DNA of 64,000 nucleotides from Phycomyces nitens (GCA_022702545.1 JAHRBC010000004.1:4556001-4620000); one strand, 5' to 3'; numbered from the stretch's first letter, positions 23,178 to 36,395 are shown. The notes: generated by a model not told the origin, from the letters alone. A program made the numbers and translations.

Positions 23178-26100
23178 TTAGGTGATAATACACTGTTCGT
23201 CTGTATGTAGATTCATCTTTTTGCCGACCAGTCTTCTCTTGGTCAACTTGTCGCCCTCAATTGGGTTCAGACATGCAATCTTCTCCATGGCCAGAGTATG
23301 GGACAACAGGGCAGGGTTTGCACTAAGAGCCATTTGTTCTTGAGGTGTCAGTCCGAGTGCCTTTGAGTATTTGCGAATGCTCTCTGCTTGGGGGTGATTT
23401 TGAAGAGGTGGCGAGGGATTACGGCCTACACTACCGCCTTTTCCTCTTTCTACACATTTGCTTTGGTGGCGTGAAAGGGTGCCGGGTAATGACGGACGCC
23501 TTTCTTGGCTACGGTTGTATACCTTGGCAGAAAATACCCACTTTAGGATTAATATGTGTCGAACAATTGTGAGCAAAGAAGTAGGAACCGATTGAACGAG
23601 GTACTTACATCGTAAGAGGGTTGGTGATCATTTACTGCCGGTGGACAGGAAAACGCCAATCGTTTGCAGTCCTCATGACAAATGAGAGCACAAACTGTGA
23701 ATATGTGATTAGATAATGTCAATTTGCATTAGAAATCAATAATTATTGTGGACAGTTGTTATTTCGCTTGCCTTCACAGAATATTGCTCTTTCGGTCATA
23801 AGATCCTTGCAGACCTTGCATTCTACCAAGTCTGATTGTATAATTTAGAACGAATGGTCTTGAACCCCCCAAGGTCAGACAATCACCTTTTCCAAAGGAC
23901 GTGCGAATAAAACGATGTGTCTCATGGTCGTCTTCTGTTACGGAAAATCTAGATTCTCCTCTCTCACTCTCTGACAAGCTATAGACAAATGACGGTACTG
24001 AGCCGTTCTCAATGGCAGAATCGGACAAAGCACATGCAAAACTGTGAATGGTATTGGTATCCATTCTGTCCTGGTCTTGGTCTGGGCGCAATTGTGGTAA
24101 TTCCTCCCCCTCATCCTCTTCTTCTTCCTCGATGCTTTCATCTATGAATAATTGGTTAGCAACAAGGTGAGGGGATGGGATGGGGGATGGGAGGATGTTG
24201 GTGCCAATTACCAATTGATTCTGTACTCTTTTCCTTGTGGTTATTTTTTATCCAGACATGTTCTTTGAGCTGACTAGCAGTAGGTCTGTCTTTGGGATCC
24301 TTTTGGAAACAACACACCAGAAAATCTTGCATTTCCTACATTGCAATTGGATGGTTAAATGTCATGAACCGTGGGAAAATTATTTTTTCGAGTTACCATG
24401 GATACATTTTCTGGAAGGGGAGGATATTCGTCTTCCACAATACGGAACATGGCAGACATGGCTATGAGATCTGAATAAGGGGGCTTTCCAGTCACGAGTT
24501 CTACCAGAGTACAGCCAAGTGACCTTTATGGAACGTGCAAGTCAGTACAAACATACTTTATCCATTTTATTTGGACTTTATTGCAAAACATATATATATA
24601 TATATAAAAAGAGAGACTCACCAGATATCAGCCTTTGTGGAAGCTCCCTTTAGCTCAATCACTTCGGGTGCCACTATATAGATAAAAAGAACAACAGTTT
24701 AAGCATATAGATCAATAATAAACAATTGAACTTACTCCAGTTTGGTGTGCCAGAAACCGTGCCAGCATCGGCTCCTTTGATTTTCAAGTTTAACGAAACA
24801 CCAAAATCGGTCAACTTGACATCACCCGTCTTTGTTGTCAAGATATTTGCAGCCTTCAAGTCGCAGTGGACGACCTACAGGTGGAATAGACACATGTTTA
24901 GATTGATGCAAATGACTAGAATAAGCTGAGGATAATCACCTCATTAGCATGCAAATACTCTAGGCCACTGAGGATCTTGACGCAAAAGGAAGCAACCAAC
25001 TTTTCTGGAAAGGCACCAAATGCCTTTGAAGTCGACATGAGGGAGCCGTTTTCTGCAAATCTAAACAAATCTGTATAAGCAAAATGGTCGACAATCTGGA
25101 CAAACCTACTCTAGTATGATGTTCAGATGCTCTTCGGTGCGTATGAACCCGAGATACTGAATCACATTGGTGTGAGACAAGGTCTGCAAAAGACTGACTT
25201 CTTTCTATAGAATACATTAGTACACCAATACATATTATAGGCATGCAACTCACCATCATCTCCTGATCATGAACCCCTTCATCATCGAGATTAATGCGTT
25301 TAATGGCAACAATCTCTCCTGTGGCTAGATCTAGGGCCCTGTACACTGATCCAAACTGTCCCTTTCCAATACAGTTTCCCAATTGCTGCCATGAATAGAT
25401 CAATATCCATCACAATACAAAATACTACTGCTTTGGCTTACATAGGTAGTACTGGTGGATCCATCCTTGCTCTTTAGAGACAGCTGTTTGCGTGTAGGAT
25501 CATCTTCCTGAACTGCGTTTACTGTATTGAGCACCTTTCGATCCAGCTTATGCCCCAAACTCCCCGTTGCAGGCGCCTTGTTTTTAGGATCATTTGGATT
25601 CTGAGAATCGTCTTTGGGAGTACTATGGGGTAATGATACACTCTGTCGTCGCTTCTGAGTCGGCTCGACTTTTGTGGACGTCAAGGACCCGTGCACAGAT
25701 ACGGCACGCTCGTTCTTTGGACTTGGTTTTGCAGGCTGCTTTGGCTGCTTTACAGACGACACACACAAAGACATGGAGGCCGTCATGGAATGATCTGACG
25801 GAGACTCATGTACAGATGTCGGTCGTCGGGATCGCTCGCAAGTGCTCTCTAGACTCTTTTGATACAGCATCGACCGTTGTTCATTAGGCTGATATCCAGG
25901 ACGCAAAGGCGACTTTGGTGGACGGATAAGCGATTGGATAGAGAGTGAAGATGTGCTGGCACGGTTAAGCTTGGCCGTATCGTAAGTATCCCGGGTGTCT
26001 GGGGTTCCCTTGTCGGTGAGCGACAAGAGGGTCGATTGGAGCATGGATATCCGACTAGAAACTGACACATCTGGCTGGATTGTCCGTCGCATGTTCTCAT

Positions 26101-27930
26101 CTCTCAGCTTGTCTTTGGTTGGGTCCATGTCACCAAATATGTCTCGAATGTGACGATGTTTGCTTTGAAGGGAGGCCTTGTCTTCGCCAGCCAGACTTTT
26201 TATAGTGTCTTTACCAGAAGATGTGTTTAGTTGGCTGTCAGTTGGAAGGCTCCTTACTGTATCTTTCCCACAAGGTGAGTTTGAGAGAGTGTTTGGCAGA
26301 CTCTTTATAGTGTCTCTCCCACAAGGTGAGTTTAGTCTTGTGTCGGTTGGAAGACTCCTTAGAGTGTCTTTTCCGGCGTAAGAGGTTAGTTTTGTATGTC
26401 CAGAAAAGTCGAGGGGAAGATCAGGTGTTTGGTTGTGGGTGATTGGAGAACTGGTTGGATCATTGAGGTCATGATCAATCTCTACGAGTGCTGTGGTTGG
26501 TTCATTGGTATCAATCGAGGGTTTTGTTTGTTGGAATGCAGGATGATTTGAGGATTCAATCGAGATGACTGGGTCGCTTTGAATGACTGGGTCATTTGGA
26601 ATGACTGGAAAAGGATCGTCGTGATTACTAGAGGTATCACCAGATGAAGGATCCTCGCACGAGTCATGTTCTAAAGGATAAAGGCGTACAGCTGAGGATA
26701 CATCTCCCTCTGGGGCCTCCTGGAGTAGACAACTTGGACTTTGGACTTGGTCTACAACATTCCCTGAACTGATAGCCTTATTTCCCTCCTTGTTGTCTTT
26801 CTCTAGCTGCACTTTCTCCCTGTTAGTAATTTCGAGTGACTCCTTGGCCTCTGTCTCCTTTTTGACTGGGCAGGGTCGTGCTAATGGCTGAATAGGTAGC
26901 TGTGCAAGGGCAGCAACAGTGTGGATGACCTAAAAGAGTGGTTAGAGATCCTATATAGCTGCATCTTTGGATCTGCAACCAAAATAAAAAATAAAAAACA
27001 CCTACTGCTGCCATATCCTTGGCTTCATACAAGTCAACGGTCTCGAACAATTGAGACTTTGTGAGGCCAAGCTGATAAAGGAGATCCAAGGTCAGGAATA
27101 TATTGAATATATTGAATATATTGAATCAATTGGATCAATTGAGTGTCTTGATTACCTGTCGAGCACCATCCAAGAACCGGATGATATTGTCCATCTGTGC
27201 TGGATAAGTAAGAGGGTCAAGATCCTGAACCAGCTTACCTTTACAAACGTCAGATTCTTTTGTGCCACATTTTTAATCGTCCCTGGACGAAGTTTGTTGA
27301 CAAGACTATAATGCAATACTTTAATAATCGTTGTATTAACTTTTTTAATGAAAAAAAGATAAAAACAGATAAATGGTTGGATTGCTTTTGATGATATGAA
27401 TCCTCCCCCTCTCTCTATCTCTATATCTCTCTCTCTATATCTCTCCCAGCCCCTCTACCAGTCTCCCCCGCCCCTCCTTTCCCTCCGTATTGCCCCCTTT
27501 TTCCATCACTTGTTTAGTTGATGAAGCTATTGCAAGGCACATTTTGCCACATGTTGATATTTTTGTAAAGAATATAAGCTTTTTTTTATACGTGCAATTT
27601 TGGCTGTTGTATCTGTCGTGTTGATTTGAAATATACTTGAGGTTTTGGTCGGAAAGAATTGTAGTAATAATGGCAGTAATAAAAAGAAAATAAAGAAAGA
27701 GAGAGAGAGAGAATTGATCTCCAAGTGTGCACTTACTTGCATAAGAGTACACCATCTTTTAGCTTTAGATAGAGCTCTTCGACTGTCAGCGATATTTCCA
27801 ATGTCTTGTTGACAAATTCAAGCGCAATGTTTTCGTCGTGTCGTTGCTGCTCTTGTCTTCGTTTACCAAACGAATGGTCAGTACTAGTTTTTGGTCTACC
27901 AACGCGAGGAGATGCGTAAGTGGCTGTCAT
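23178..27930 (-). CDS. Calponin-homology / Cdc7-SepH-type protein kinase / C1-domain protein (1135 aa)
   Basis: Sixteen exons, each joined in frame: 27930-27737, 27305-27239, 27194-27156, 27071-27006, 26929-25442, 25385-25254, 25204-25110, 25060-24940, 24874-24736, 24673-24622, 24523-24397, 24335-24212, 24141-23887, 23831-23772, 23694-23609 and 23540-23178 (or 23522, acceptor uncertain). Residues about 30-122 form a CH domain ([36 protein letters not shown]). A disordered linker includes four peptide repeats (308-371). Residues about 613-873 are an STE/Cdc7-like kinase: GKGQFGSVY, Lys647, HCDLKAAN with Asp739, DFG at 757 and a GTPNWMAPE loop. An acidic stretch follows, then a C1-like zinc finger (His957, Cys971/974/985/988, His993, Cys996/1003). 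Cdc7/SepH/MAP3K-epsilon kinases drive septation; CH suggests cytoskeletal and C1 suggests lipid binding. Intron 14 uses a GC donor. Confidence 0.85.
26183..26374 (-). repeat. Four tandem 16-18-residue peptide repeats in the kinase linker
   Basis: Residues about 308-371 repeat the theme GKDTxxSLPTDxxLNSPC four times. The DNA copies (around ACAAGGTGAGTTT on the plus strand) are close to identical between the two central units, implying recent duplication. The repeated SP and TD/SL sites could be phosphorylation or docking sites; that is inference. Confidence 0.75.
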
Positions 27931-30653
27931 CACAAAGATAAAAAGGGATAAAACTGCAAGAGACGCCAGGATAGTGGGTGAATATTACTTGGAAATATTC
28001 AATGGTTTCAAAATAATAATAATAATAAATAAATAACAACAAAAAAGACGCAAATCTTTAAAGAAGCACGGAAGAGAAGGAGAAAAGGGAACAACGAAGA
28101 AGAGTTGCATTCTTATTTATAGGCTCTTTCTTTTTTTCTTTTTTGTTCAAGAGTAGATTGACTCTACCTTTTTGTGCAGCAAGGAGAAGGATGAGATATA
28201 TACTTTGAAAGCCTTGTCTCCTGAATAACTGTTTCCATCTCTCAACTGTCTTTTTTATATTTATATTTTTATTTTTTATAAAAATAGACGGATAAAATTA
28301 ATCAACCCTCACATACACGCACACAATTTATGTTTATTTATTTATGTATTTATCTGACTGATTTATATATACGCTTAAAATGCACACTTGTTGTTATTAG
28401 CATTTCAGCCATCACCACAACATTCACCAATCATCTCCCTAACACTAGAGAAACCAGTCTCTTGGTGAGCTCATTTTGACAGCCAATGACATTCTGGTCT
28501 GCATCCCAGCCAAGATTCCTAATCAATGACTCCCATCAAAAAAAGGGAAAAAAAAGGAAGAAAAAACAACAACAACTTTTCAGCCAAGGATTAAAGGCAT
28601 GTACGTGGCCTTGCACGGCTCGCGTGGCTCCTAAGGATCTTATTGACCACACACACACCCCCTCTTCCTCCTCCTCCTCCTCCTCCTCCTCCTTTATAAG
28701 CCAGGAATTCAAAGACATTGATTGTTGGAGTATTAAAAATATCTAAAACGGAACACTGTTGGCAAAATTGCCAGTAAAGATAAAATGCATTTTGAAATGA
28801 ACAATAAAGCACAAATGGTTGTGCTTCTATTGAAATATGGATCCTAATACGTTATGAGTCATCCATATGCGAGTTGGTTGTATGCAGCCTTGGACCTGTT
28901 CTTAATCATATTAAATGGAACATGCTAATTTTGTCAAGTGTGTGGTAACAGCCAAAAGCAGAAAAATACTGATTTGACAGGAACTTGGCTTGCATTCAAA
29001 CACTCTTGCCAATTGTAATTGTAATTGTAATTGTAAATATAATTGTAAATGTGGATGCAAATGTGAATGGCAGCTTGAGGAATAGGTGATTGCAGATGCT
29101 TTATTGGTCTTTCTTGTAATTCTTTATAAACATGATTGAAAGCAGGTTTGTTGTCTTTCAAGACTAGCCATAAAAACATATTGGTCTAAAAAGAAGCCTT
29201 CATTCCAAAGAGCACAAGACAACGCAGATCAAAAGGTCAAATTTCATATTATAAATGACTTGTATTATTTCGGTCAGTTGCATTGAAATCATGCTCTTGT
29301 TATCTTTAATGAATATTAATCAGACACTGCTGTCGTTTGGCTGCCTTTAGGAACCAATTCGGTACATTATAGTACAGTATAGTCTAGTCTAGTCTAGTCC
29401 AGTCCAGTCCATGCCATGCCATCCCATTGAATATCTTCGGCAATTCTGGTGCGCATGAATCATCTGGAAATCACCATTGCCCAAACGTCTATTCTATGGA
29501 ACCAACCAACCAAGCAACCAAGCAACCAATACTCCCCCCCTCATTCTTGCCATCACCCGACTCTGGGCGTCCAAATGGCTGCCTAAACTTTAATGAACAC
29601 CCATTGGTCTGTGGCTTGATGGGAATGCAGATGAAGAAACACTTCTTTATCATTCTCACAATCCCATTCCTCAATTGATGAATGTTTATAAAACAAAACA
29701 AGAGTGAATTGGCCTGTGCCTTGGAATCTCTAGAATTAGGCATAATAATAATAAAAAGAAAAGCCCATTTGACTATCAAGACATCTCTAATGCACCCGTC
29801 TACTTAATCTCTTGGACCCAAAGAAGCGAATGCCCGTCAGGTTGAAAATGCCTGGGTATTATTTATAGGCAACTCTTTGACTTTCTATCCAAATCGTTCC
29901 AACTCGTCTATGAGTTTCTTATTCTTTTTTAACTTGCCACCTCCTCAGCACTCCTTTAATTGTTTATAATCCCAAAAAAATAAAATAAAATAAAAAATAA
30001 AATAAATAAATAAAAAAGGCCGTCTGGTTTGATAAGACATATAGTTATTCTAATTAGAATGATAATTTATTTCCAACATTTATATATTATATTATACTAT
30101 ACATGTTTCTTTTAAAAAACAACCTCTTGCAAGATTAAGTCCGTCTTTAAAGCTTTCCCTTGTTTCCCATTTGATTTACTTTCTTACTCCTGAAAATATA
30201 GGATCTTTTTTTATTTTTTATTTTATTTTATTTTGCGTGACCTTGGCCTCCTCAACATTCCGTTTCATTCATACAATGCACCATTAGCACAGGTCTATAT
30301 ATAACTAATATTTCCAACAGACGCCGTTCTTGTGCTATTGTACCCATCGTACCTCCTCTTTCTCTTTCATTCTTTCATTCTTCCTTTATTTTTCTCTCTC
30401 TTTCTTTCTTTCTCTTTCTCTCTCTCTCTTTTTGATGATAATCAAATAAGCTTCTGCCACTTCATTATCTATGCGCGTGCAAAAAAGCAGAAGCAGAAGC
30501 AGAAGCAGAAGAAGTAGTTGTAGAAGAAGAAGAAGAAGAAGGCCAATTTGTTGTTAATTACAAAGAATCACAAAATCATCCTTATATATATATATATATA
30601 TATATCATATATATATATATATCATATTTTTTATATATATATCTTATTGACAT
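27931..30653. other. Long intergenic region between divergent kinase and homeobox genes
   Basis: 2.7 kb, AT-rich and repeat-laden: (CCT)n at 28666-28692, TTGTAA units at 29015-29036, a drifting pentamer array at 29370-29427, (GCAGAA)n/(GAA)n at 30487-30542 and long (TA)n at 30580-30650. The two genes are transcribed away from each other, so their regulatory DNA lies here. No ORF is convincing. Confidence 0.5.
29370..29427 (+). repeat. Drifting pentanucleotide array (TAGTC to CAGTC to CATGC)
   Basis: Successive 5-bp units run AGTAC, AGTAT, AGTCT x3, AGTCC x3, ATGCC x2, ATCCC: each block differs from the last by one or two bases. This looks like stepwise microsatellite conversion. Confidence 0.7.
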
Positions 30654-31955
30654 ATGCTGAGGAGTACAAAATACTCAAACTTTGATCTCACAGTTGATCC
30701 CAAATACACAATGAGTAATACACCATTGAGTCTCTCAGTCTCCCAGCCCGGCTGGACATTCTCATCACTCTCGCCAAACCCGCCGTCAGAATTGCCCGAG
30801 TACGCACAATCAAATCACCAACAACAACCACAGCATTTTCATCCCAATCATCCAAATCATCCCAATCATCCCAATCATGCCAGCCCCACCGAGGGTACGC
30901 CTTGGTCTCCAATTCCAAAGAGTCATCCTACCTTTAACCCATCGTTTTACAATCCCTTCCAAGTAAACCGTCGTCGCCGAACTTCACGGGAACAACACAA
31001 GACTCTCGAGGACACCTTTCAGGCGAATCCCAAACCTAATTCCAAAGTGCGACATGCCTTGGCTGACCAGCTCAGTATGCCTGTCCGAAGTGTCCAGGTT
31101 TGGTTCCAGAATAGACGGGCCAAGGCAAAGCTTCAAGACAAACAGATCCCAGCCGAGCACACAAATGTGCCTGCCATACCTCAGCCTAGTACTGCTCCTT
31201 GGAACGCTTTTCAAATGTTTTGTCCCCTCTCAAAACCAATTACATCCATCAATTCGCCATTAAAGAGCGACAATGGTTCAAGGCACGAGATTAGCGATCG
31301 TCTTCGGGCACTTGATGGAAACGACCTAAACTGCGATGGATCTGGTGATGACGATGAATGTTACGACGACAAGAATGAATGGCTCTGGGAGGATCCTGGC
31401 TTTCCCTTGACCCCCATAAATCCTGCTTTTCTAAACAACCCGGCCGCACGTGCCTCATTCTCCAGCGACCAGATGACGTTCTCTTCCGGCCCGGAATACC
31501 AGTATCCCATGGCCCGACCGCAGTTCTCGGGAGTGGATGGTCAGGCTAACCAGGTTGGCGAGTACAGCCGGGTCTCTGCTGGACAGTACACATGGCGGCC
31601 AACATCCGGGCAAGACTGTGCATGCCAGCCACTGGATGGAAAGGAAGTCCACAACTGCACAACATACCAAGCCACAACCATGGTCACAGCTGGACCATGG
31701 CTGGAAACACCTGGCCTGACACCCAGGACAACTGCCAGAATTCCAGTGTCTTTTGGCTACTCAAATCCGGCTATGCTTAGACAAGAAGATATCTACTGGT
31801 GTCAGGTAACATATGTATAATGGTTTGGGGCCAATAGGAATCCAGCACAGAAAAATGGCCGCTAAAAAAAATATTGCCACTTGTAGGGTGCTCGGTGTCT
31901 ATCAGAGGATACATATGATATATCCTTTAGCTTTGACAGCTCTCTACACTTTTAG
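30654..31955 (+). CDS. Homeodomain transcription factor (about 406 aa)
   Basis: Exon 30654-31805, and probably a short last exon 31887-31955 after an 81-nt intron (CAG|GTAACA ... TTGTAG); without splicing the ORF stops at 31820. Residues about 105-164 are a homeodomain: basic NRRRRTSREQHKTLEDTF, then helix three VQVWFQNRRAKAK with the canonical WFQNRR. Upstream is a Gln/His-rich stretch with HPN tripeptides encoded by tandem 9-bp CATCCCAAT units (near 30840-30876). An acidic patch (GSGDDDECYDDKNEWLWEDP) could be an activation domain. The first ATG sits just after a (TA)n tract, so the start may instead be Met20 (ACAATGAG, 30711). A nuclear DNA-binding regulator; targets unknown. Resembles fungal homeobox factors of the Pho2/YOX class only in the homeodomain. 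Confidence 0.85.
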
Positions 31956-32612
31956 GCACCCAAAGGACCTCTTTATTTTATTTTTATATTTTATATTTTA
32001 TTTTTATTTTCTATTATTGATTCAACATTTCTTTTCTTTACTTTACTCAACAGTATATGCTCAGATTATTGCTTATTGCCTTATGATTTCTACACTTTTT
32101 ATTTTATTTTATTATATTATATTATTTTATTTTATTTATATATTTATATATATTTATATATACATACATTACATACATTACATACATACATACATTTACA
32201 TATTCACTCTTCCCTTTATATATCTATATATATTTAATATCTATATATATGTATGTATATGTATATAGATATATAAAGAGATTTCTTTAGACTATGCCAG
32301 ATACAAACCAAAACCAAAACCAAAACCAAAAAAAAAGACGCTCACAGGCAATCTCTTTATCTCTTAATTTTCTGTACATTTTATGCTGGGCCTCCAATTA
32401 TACTCTGCCTTCTTTTTATTCTAATAGGACACATTCATACAACTATATATAATCATATATATTATATCATTAATATATAATCCTCAATATTCTACAACTA
32501 TACACACTTTGATCGGCCCTCCAATTACACAAAAGTCACGTCTGTACGCGCTAGTGTCCCATAGGCTGCCACTTCCAGGACATTTACAAAAAGGAATCCA
32601 AGTACTCCATTA
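31956..32612. other. Intergenic DNA upstream of SLY1
   Basis: Dominated by T/A homopolymers, (TTTATA)n and (ACATAC)n repeats (32100-32270) and (CCAAAA)n at about 32306-32330. No gene supported; open frames here are low complexity. Confidence 0.5.
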
Positions 32613-35430
32613 ATGTCAATTCAACCATCAGAACCCACTTCGCTTCGAGCTGCTCAGTATGGTACAGACACTCAGGGCAGACAATACATGTCCAACCCAA
32701 TAAACCTCTGTGAAATCCGCATATTAATCCTATAAATCGTTTTTCCCATATAAACCCCAAAGCCGCTGTGGTGTCTATGCTCAAGCTTAATCCAGACCCA
32801 TCTAGTTCTAATTCATTTTTAGATGACTCGAATAATCCCTCGAGTCTTCAGGACGATATTGTCTGGAAGGCACTGGTATTTGATAAGTTTGGTCAGGACA
32901 TCATCTCTTCTATTATGCGAGTAAACGATTTGCGTGAAAACGGTGTTACTGTGCACATGTAAATAATAAAACGCTCTTTTTTTTTATCATTATTATTATT
33001 ATCATTATTATCATTATTATCTATTGGGATTCTAATTCTTATTTGCCCCATGATCCTAAAGGCTCTTGAGCCAGGATAGATCTCCCTTGCCCGATGTGCC
33101 TGCCGTGTACTTTGTTGAGCCGACTTCAGAAAACGTTCGAAAGATTAGCGAGGCAAGGATATCGATAACAACTGGATTTCTTTTTTTTTTCATTTATCAT
33201 TTATAATTTATTAACTAATATTATATACATTTCATTAGGATCTAAACCGTAATCTTTACGAGGCATTCCATGTCAACTTTTGCTCCACTGTGCCTCGGCC
33301 CGTCCTGGAAGAATTTGCCAGCCTGACGTTGGCCAACAATACATCTGAAAAAGTGACACAGGTAAGATAACATGATGATGGCCATTAATCCATAAAAATA
33401 CTAATAAAACCAAGGTCTATGATCAATACCTCAACTTTGTATGCACAAATCCCGATGTGTTTTCTCTCAACCAACCCAAAGCATTTGTCAACCTCAATAA
33501 CCCAAGTGCACCCGAGAGCTTGATTGACGATACAGTCGACCGCACCGTCAATTCTCTGTTTTCCGTAATCGTAACAATGGGTAAGCGCAAGTCAATTTGG
33601 GTGCAGGGATACTAAAGTCTCTCAAAAAGGTGTCATACCAATCATTCGCTGCCCTCGAGGAAATGCGGCCGAGATGATTGCCAACAAACTGGACAGCAAA
33701 CTGCGCGATCATATCATGAATTCCCGTACAAACCTGTTTTCCACAAACGCCAATTCTAGTCTCCAACGGCCAGGTAAAAATTTTGTAGGATCTCCATGAT
33801 CAATATAACCCTAAAGACAGTGTTTCCCTAGTTCTCATCTTGCTCGACAGAAGCATGGATCTGACACCCATGCTGAGCCATTCGTGGACCTACCAGGCAT
33901 TGATCCATGATGTGCTCTCCATGAATCTCAACAGAATCACAATTGAAGTAAGCAAGTGGCTAAAGTAATTAAAATTAAGAATGAGACAAATAGGCAGATC
34001 AACACAACGATACACGGAAATGCTATGATATCGAAAGCAAGGATTTCTTTTGGAATAAGAATGCCTCGAGTCCTTTTCCTCAAGTAGCAGGCAAGTGCCT
34101 TGTACCAGAAATTTATCCATAATAACACGCTTTTTGTTTTTCTTCTATAGAGGATATTGACATTGAGTTGAACAAGTACAAAAACGATGCTGCCGAGATT
34201 ACTCGTATCAGTGGTGTCAGCTCCATTGAAGATGTCAATCAACTGTAAGTCATCTTGCCATTTAGACGGACGGACATTTCTAATCTTGTTATAAAACGAA
34301 AAGGGACCTTTCTTCAAACACAAAGGTCCTAAAGTCTGCAATCTCTGCTCTTCCTGAACTGACTGCACGCAAGACCACCTTGGATATGCATATGAATGTA
34401 GCCACCTGCCTTCTTAATGCTATCAAGGACCGTCAATTGGACACATTCTTCCAGATTGAAGAAAACATCACTCGCCAGGTAAATTGGGTCTTTATTTTAT
34501 TTTTTTATCCCTAATCTGATTCAATTGTATTAGAACAAGAGCCTGCTGTTGGAGGCCATTAGAGATCCAGAGAAAAAGGATCCAGAAGACAAGATGAGAC
34601 TGTTCTTGATATACTATCTCTCGACAGTTGAAGAAGTATCCAAAGAAGACATGGAGCAGTATGAGAGTGCTCTAGAGGCTGCTGGCTGTGACCTTGGGCC
34701 TCTTAAATATATCAAAAAGTAGGCAAAGTGTAGTCTAGTCTAGTCTAGTCTATTGCCCAATACTCACACTAGATAATTGTAGAGTGCGTGCCCTGATGCG
34801 CATGACATCCATGCTATCCTCTGCCCCTCCCACCCAGACTGGATTCTCTCAAAACGACCTCTTTAGAGGGTTCAGTAGCATTGGTAACAGGGCAAGTAAC
34901 CTTTGCAGTATTTGACCATTTGACCAATTGACCATTTTGCCAATGAGAGATCCTAACCACTCCTATTGCCATAGTTGACCGATAAGCTAAAGGAAGGTGC
35001 ACTTGGAGGTGGTTTTGAGAATCTGTTGAGTGGTGTAAAGAATCTGTTGCCCACCCGCAAAGAATTGGTGATTTCAAAGATTGTGTCTGACATAATGACT
35101 CCACCACAAAATGAGCCCTCAAAGGCCGATGACTATCTGTCGTTTGATCCCAAGCTCGGCAAGAACTCCCGATCACGACAAAAGATGGCATTCCAGGAGG
35201 CAATTGTGTTTGTGGTTGGAGGAGGCAATTACGTCGAATACCAAAACTTACAGGAAATTGCTACGGTAAGAACAAATATAGAGAGTATGTGATACTTGGC
35301 GAATTGAATTCTAAACAATGTGAAACGATAGCAAAACAACCAAAAGAAGAAGATTACCTATGGATCGACTGACATTTTATCACCTCATCAGTTCTTGGAT
35401 CAATTGAGAACCTTGGGCAATGAGGCATAA
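32613..35430 (+). CDS. SLY1: Sec1/Munc18 family protein Sly1, ER-Golgi fusion (644 aa)
   Basis: Binds syntaxin-5/Sed5 SNARE complexes for ER-Golgi fusion. Fourteen exons: 32613-32661, 32763-32958, 33062-33152, 33239-33361, 33415-33580, 33630-33773, 33832-33947, 33994-34090, 34151-34244, 34304-34478, 34534-34718, 34783-34891, 34975-35265 and 35332-35430. Diagnostic segments: [64 protein letters not shown] and the end [15 protein letters not shown], all Sly1/SCFD1-like in order. Length matches Sly1 (640-666 aa). The start was chosen because exon 1 supplies the conserved SxR...Q helix. Introns 3 (33153-33238), 8 (34091-34150) and 12 (34892-34974) require GC donors (GAG|GCAAGG, CAG|GCAAGT, AGG|GCAAGT). 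The stop lies 95 bp from that of the opposing Snu23 gene. Confidence 0.95.
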
Positions 35431-35525
35431 GCTTATATAGATGTGAAATACACATAAAAACCTATTATTTTTATATTTTTATATTTATATATATATTTTA
35501 TATATATCTTATATACATTTTATTT

Positions 35526-36395
35526 TTATTGTTGCTTGGAGGACCCAAACCCACTAAAGCCCATCATCTCTGAAATGTCGGCCGCATCCTCGGGCTCATC
35601 TTCCGTCTTTCTTTTCTTTGCCTCCTTCTTTTGCCTCTTTTTTTCCTTTCTCCGACGTCTCTCTTCGTCCTCTTCTCGTTTCAATTCAGCAACACGCGAG
35701 TCAAGGTCTAAAAACAGTAAAAAGAATGAGAAACATGGGTCAGCTCGTGTCTAGTGCGCCCCCCAAGCAACCTTTGTGCTCCTTACCATACTCCTTCTCC
35801 GGCTCTTCTTTCTTACGCTTCAACATAGCCAATCGTTCCCTTACAGAATCCACGCTAGCCCGCTCAACCTTCATCGAGATACCGATATTCTTTTGATCTA
35901 TAAATGTATATCCAATGAGTCGAGCTAATTAGACCATCAAATCCGATTTACTTACGCTTCCTGCCATTGATATGGTCGAGGTAATTTGCACTGTCCTTTA
36001 CGACAATATCACACGCCTTGCAATAAAAACCAGGCTGTCTTGAGGCCTCTCCTGATGCGCCACCTTGGACTACAACCGTTTTTCCAAGATTTGCATCCAG
36101 CACAATCTTTTCTTCTCGAGGTGTCAGTAATGCCCGGGGCTCATCTTCTTCTTCCTTTTTTCTAATCGGGGGTAATCCCTGTCTTTTGCGTTCTGCATTC
36201 TTGGCATGTTCGCGCTCACGATCTTCACGCTGTTTTGCGCGTGCTGCGTACTCGTCCTTGTCCCATTTCTTACGAAAGTCTGTATCTTGCTAAAATTTGA
36301 AATTTCAGTATATATTTATTTATATTTAAAAACAAAGAACTTGGGAATCTTGAAGGAATATTTACTGCTTTTCCTGATCCGTATGCACTTGACAT
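35526..36395 (-). CDS. SNU23: Spliceosomal U4/U6.U5 zinc-finger protein Snu23/ZMAT2 (218 aa)
   Basis: Four exons: 36395-36366 (10 codons), 36289-35956, 35897-35787 and 35707-35526. The protein begins MSSAYG, followed by DFRKKWDKDEYAARAK and a matrin/U1-type C2H2 zinc finger (FYCKACDIVVKDSANYLDHI, then NGRKHQKN, with CxxC and HxxxxxH), then a charged Arg/Lys/Glu coiled coil and the conserved end DISEMMGFSGFGSSK. Motif order and length match human ZMAT2 (199 aa). In the spliceosome B complex this protein contacts the 5' splice site helix, a notable role in a genome with many GC donors. It converges on SLY1, so their 3' UTRs probably overlap. Confidence 0.95.

Noticed and set aside
27195..27238. 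Protein-like reading [12 protein letters not shown] next to the CH domain of the kinase
   Set aside because: It is out of frame with both flanks. Treating these 44 nt as a GT-AG intron joins LTFVK to [10 protein letters not shown] exactly as CH domains require.
31813..32268. 151-codon ORF after the homeobox gene
   Set aside because: Mostly Phe/Tyr/Ile codons from T/A repeats; it begins inside the probable last intron and exon of the homeobox gene.
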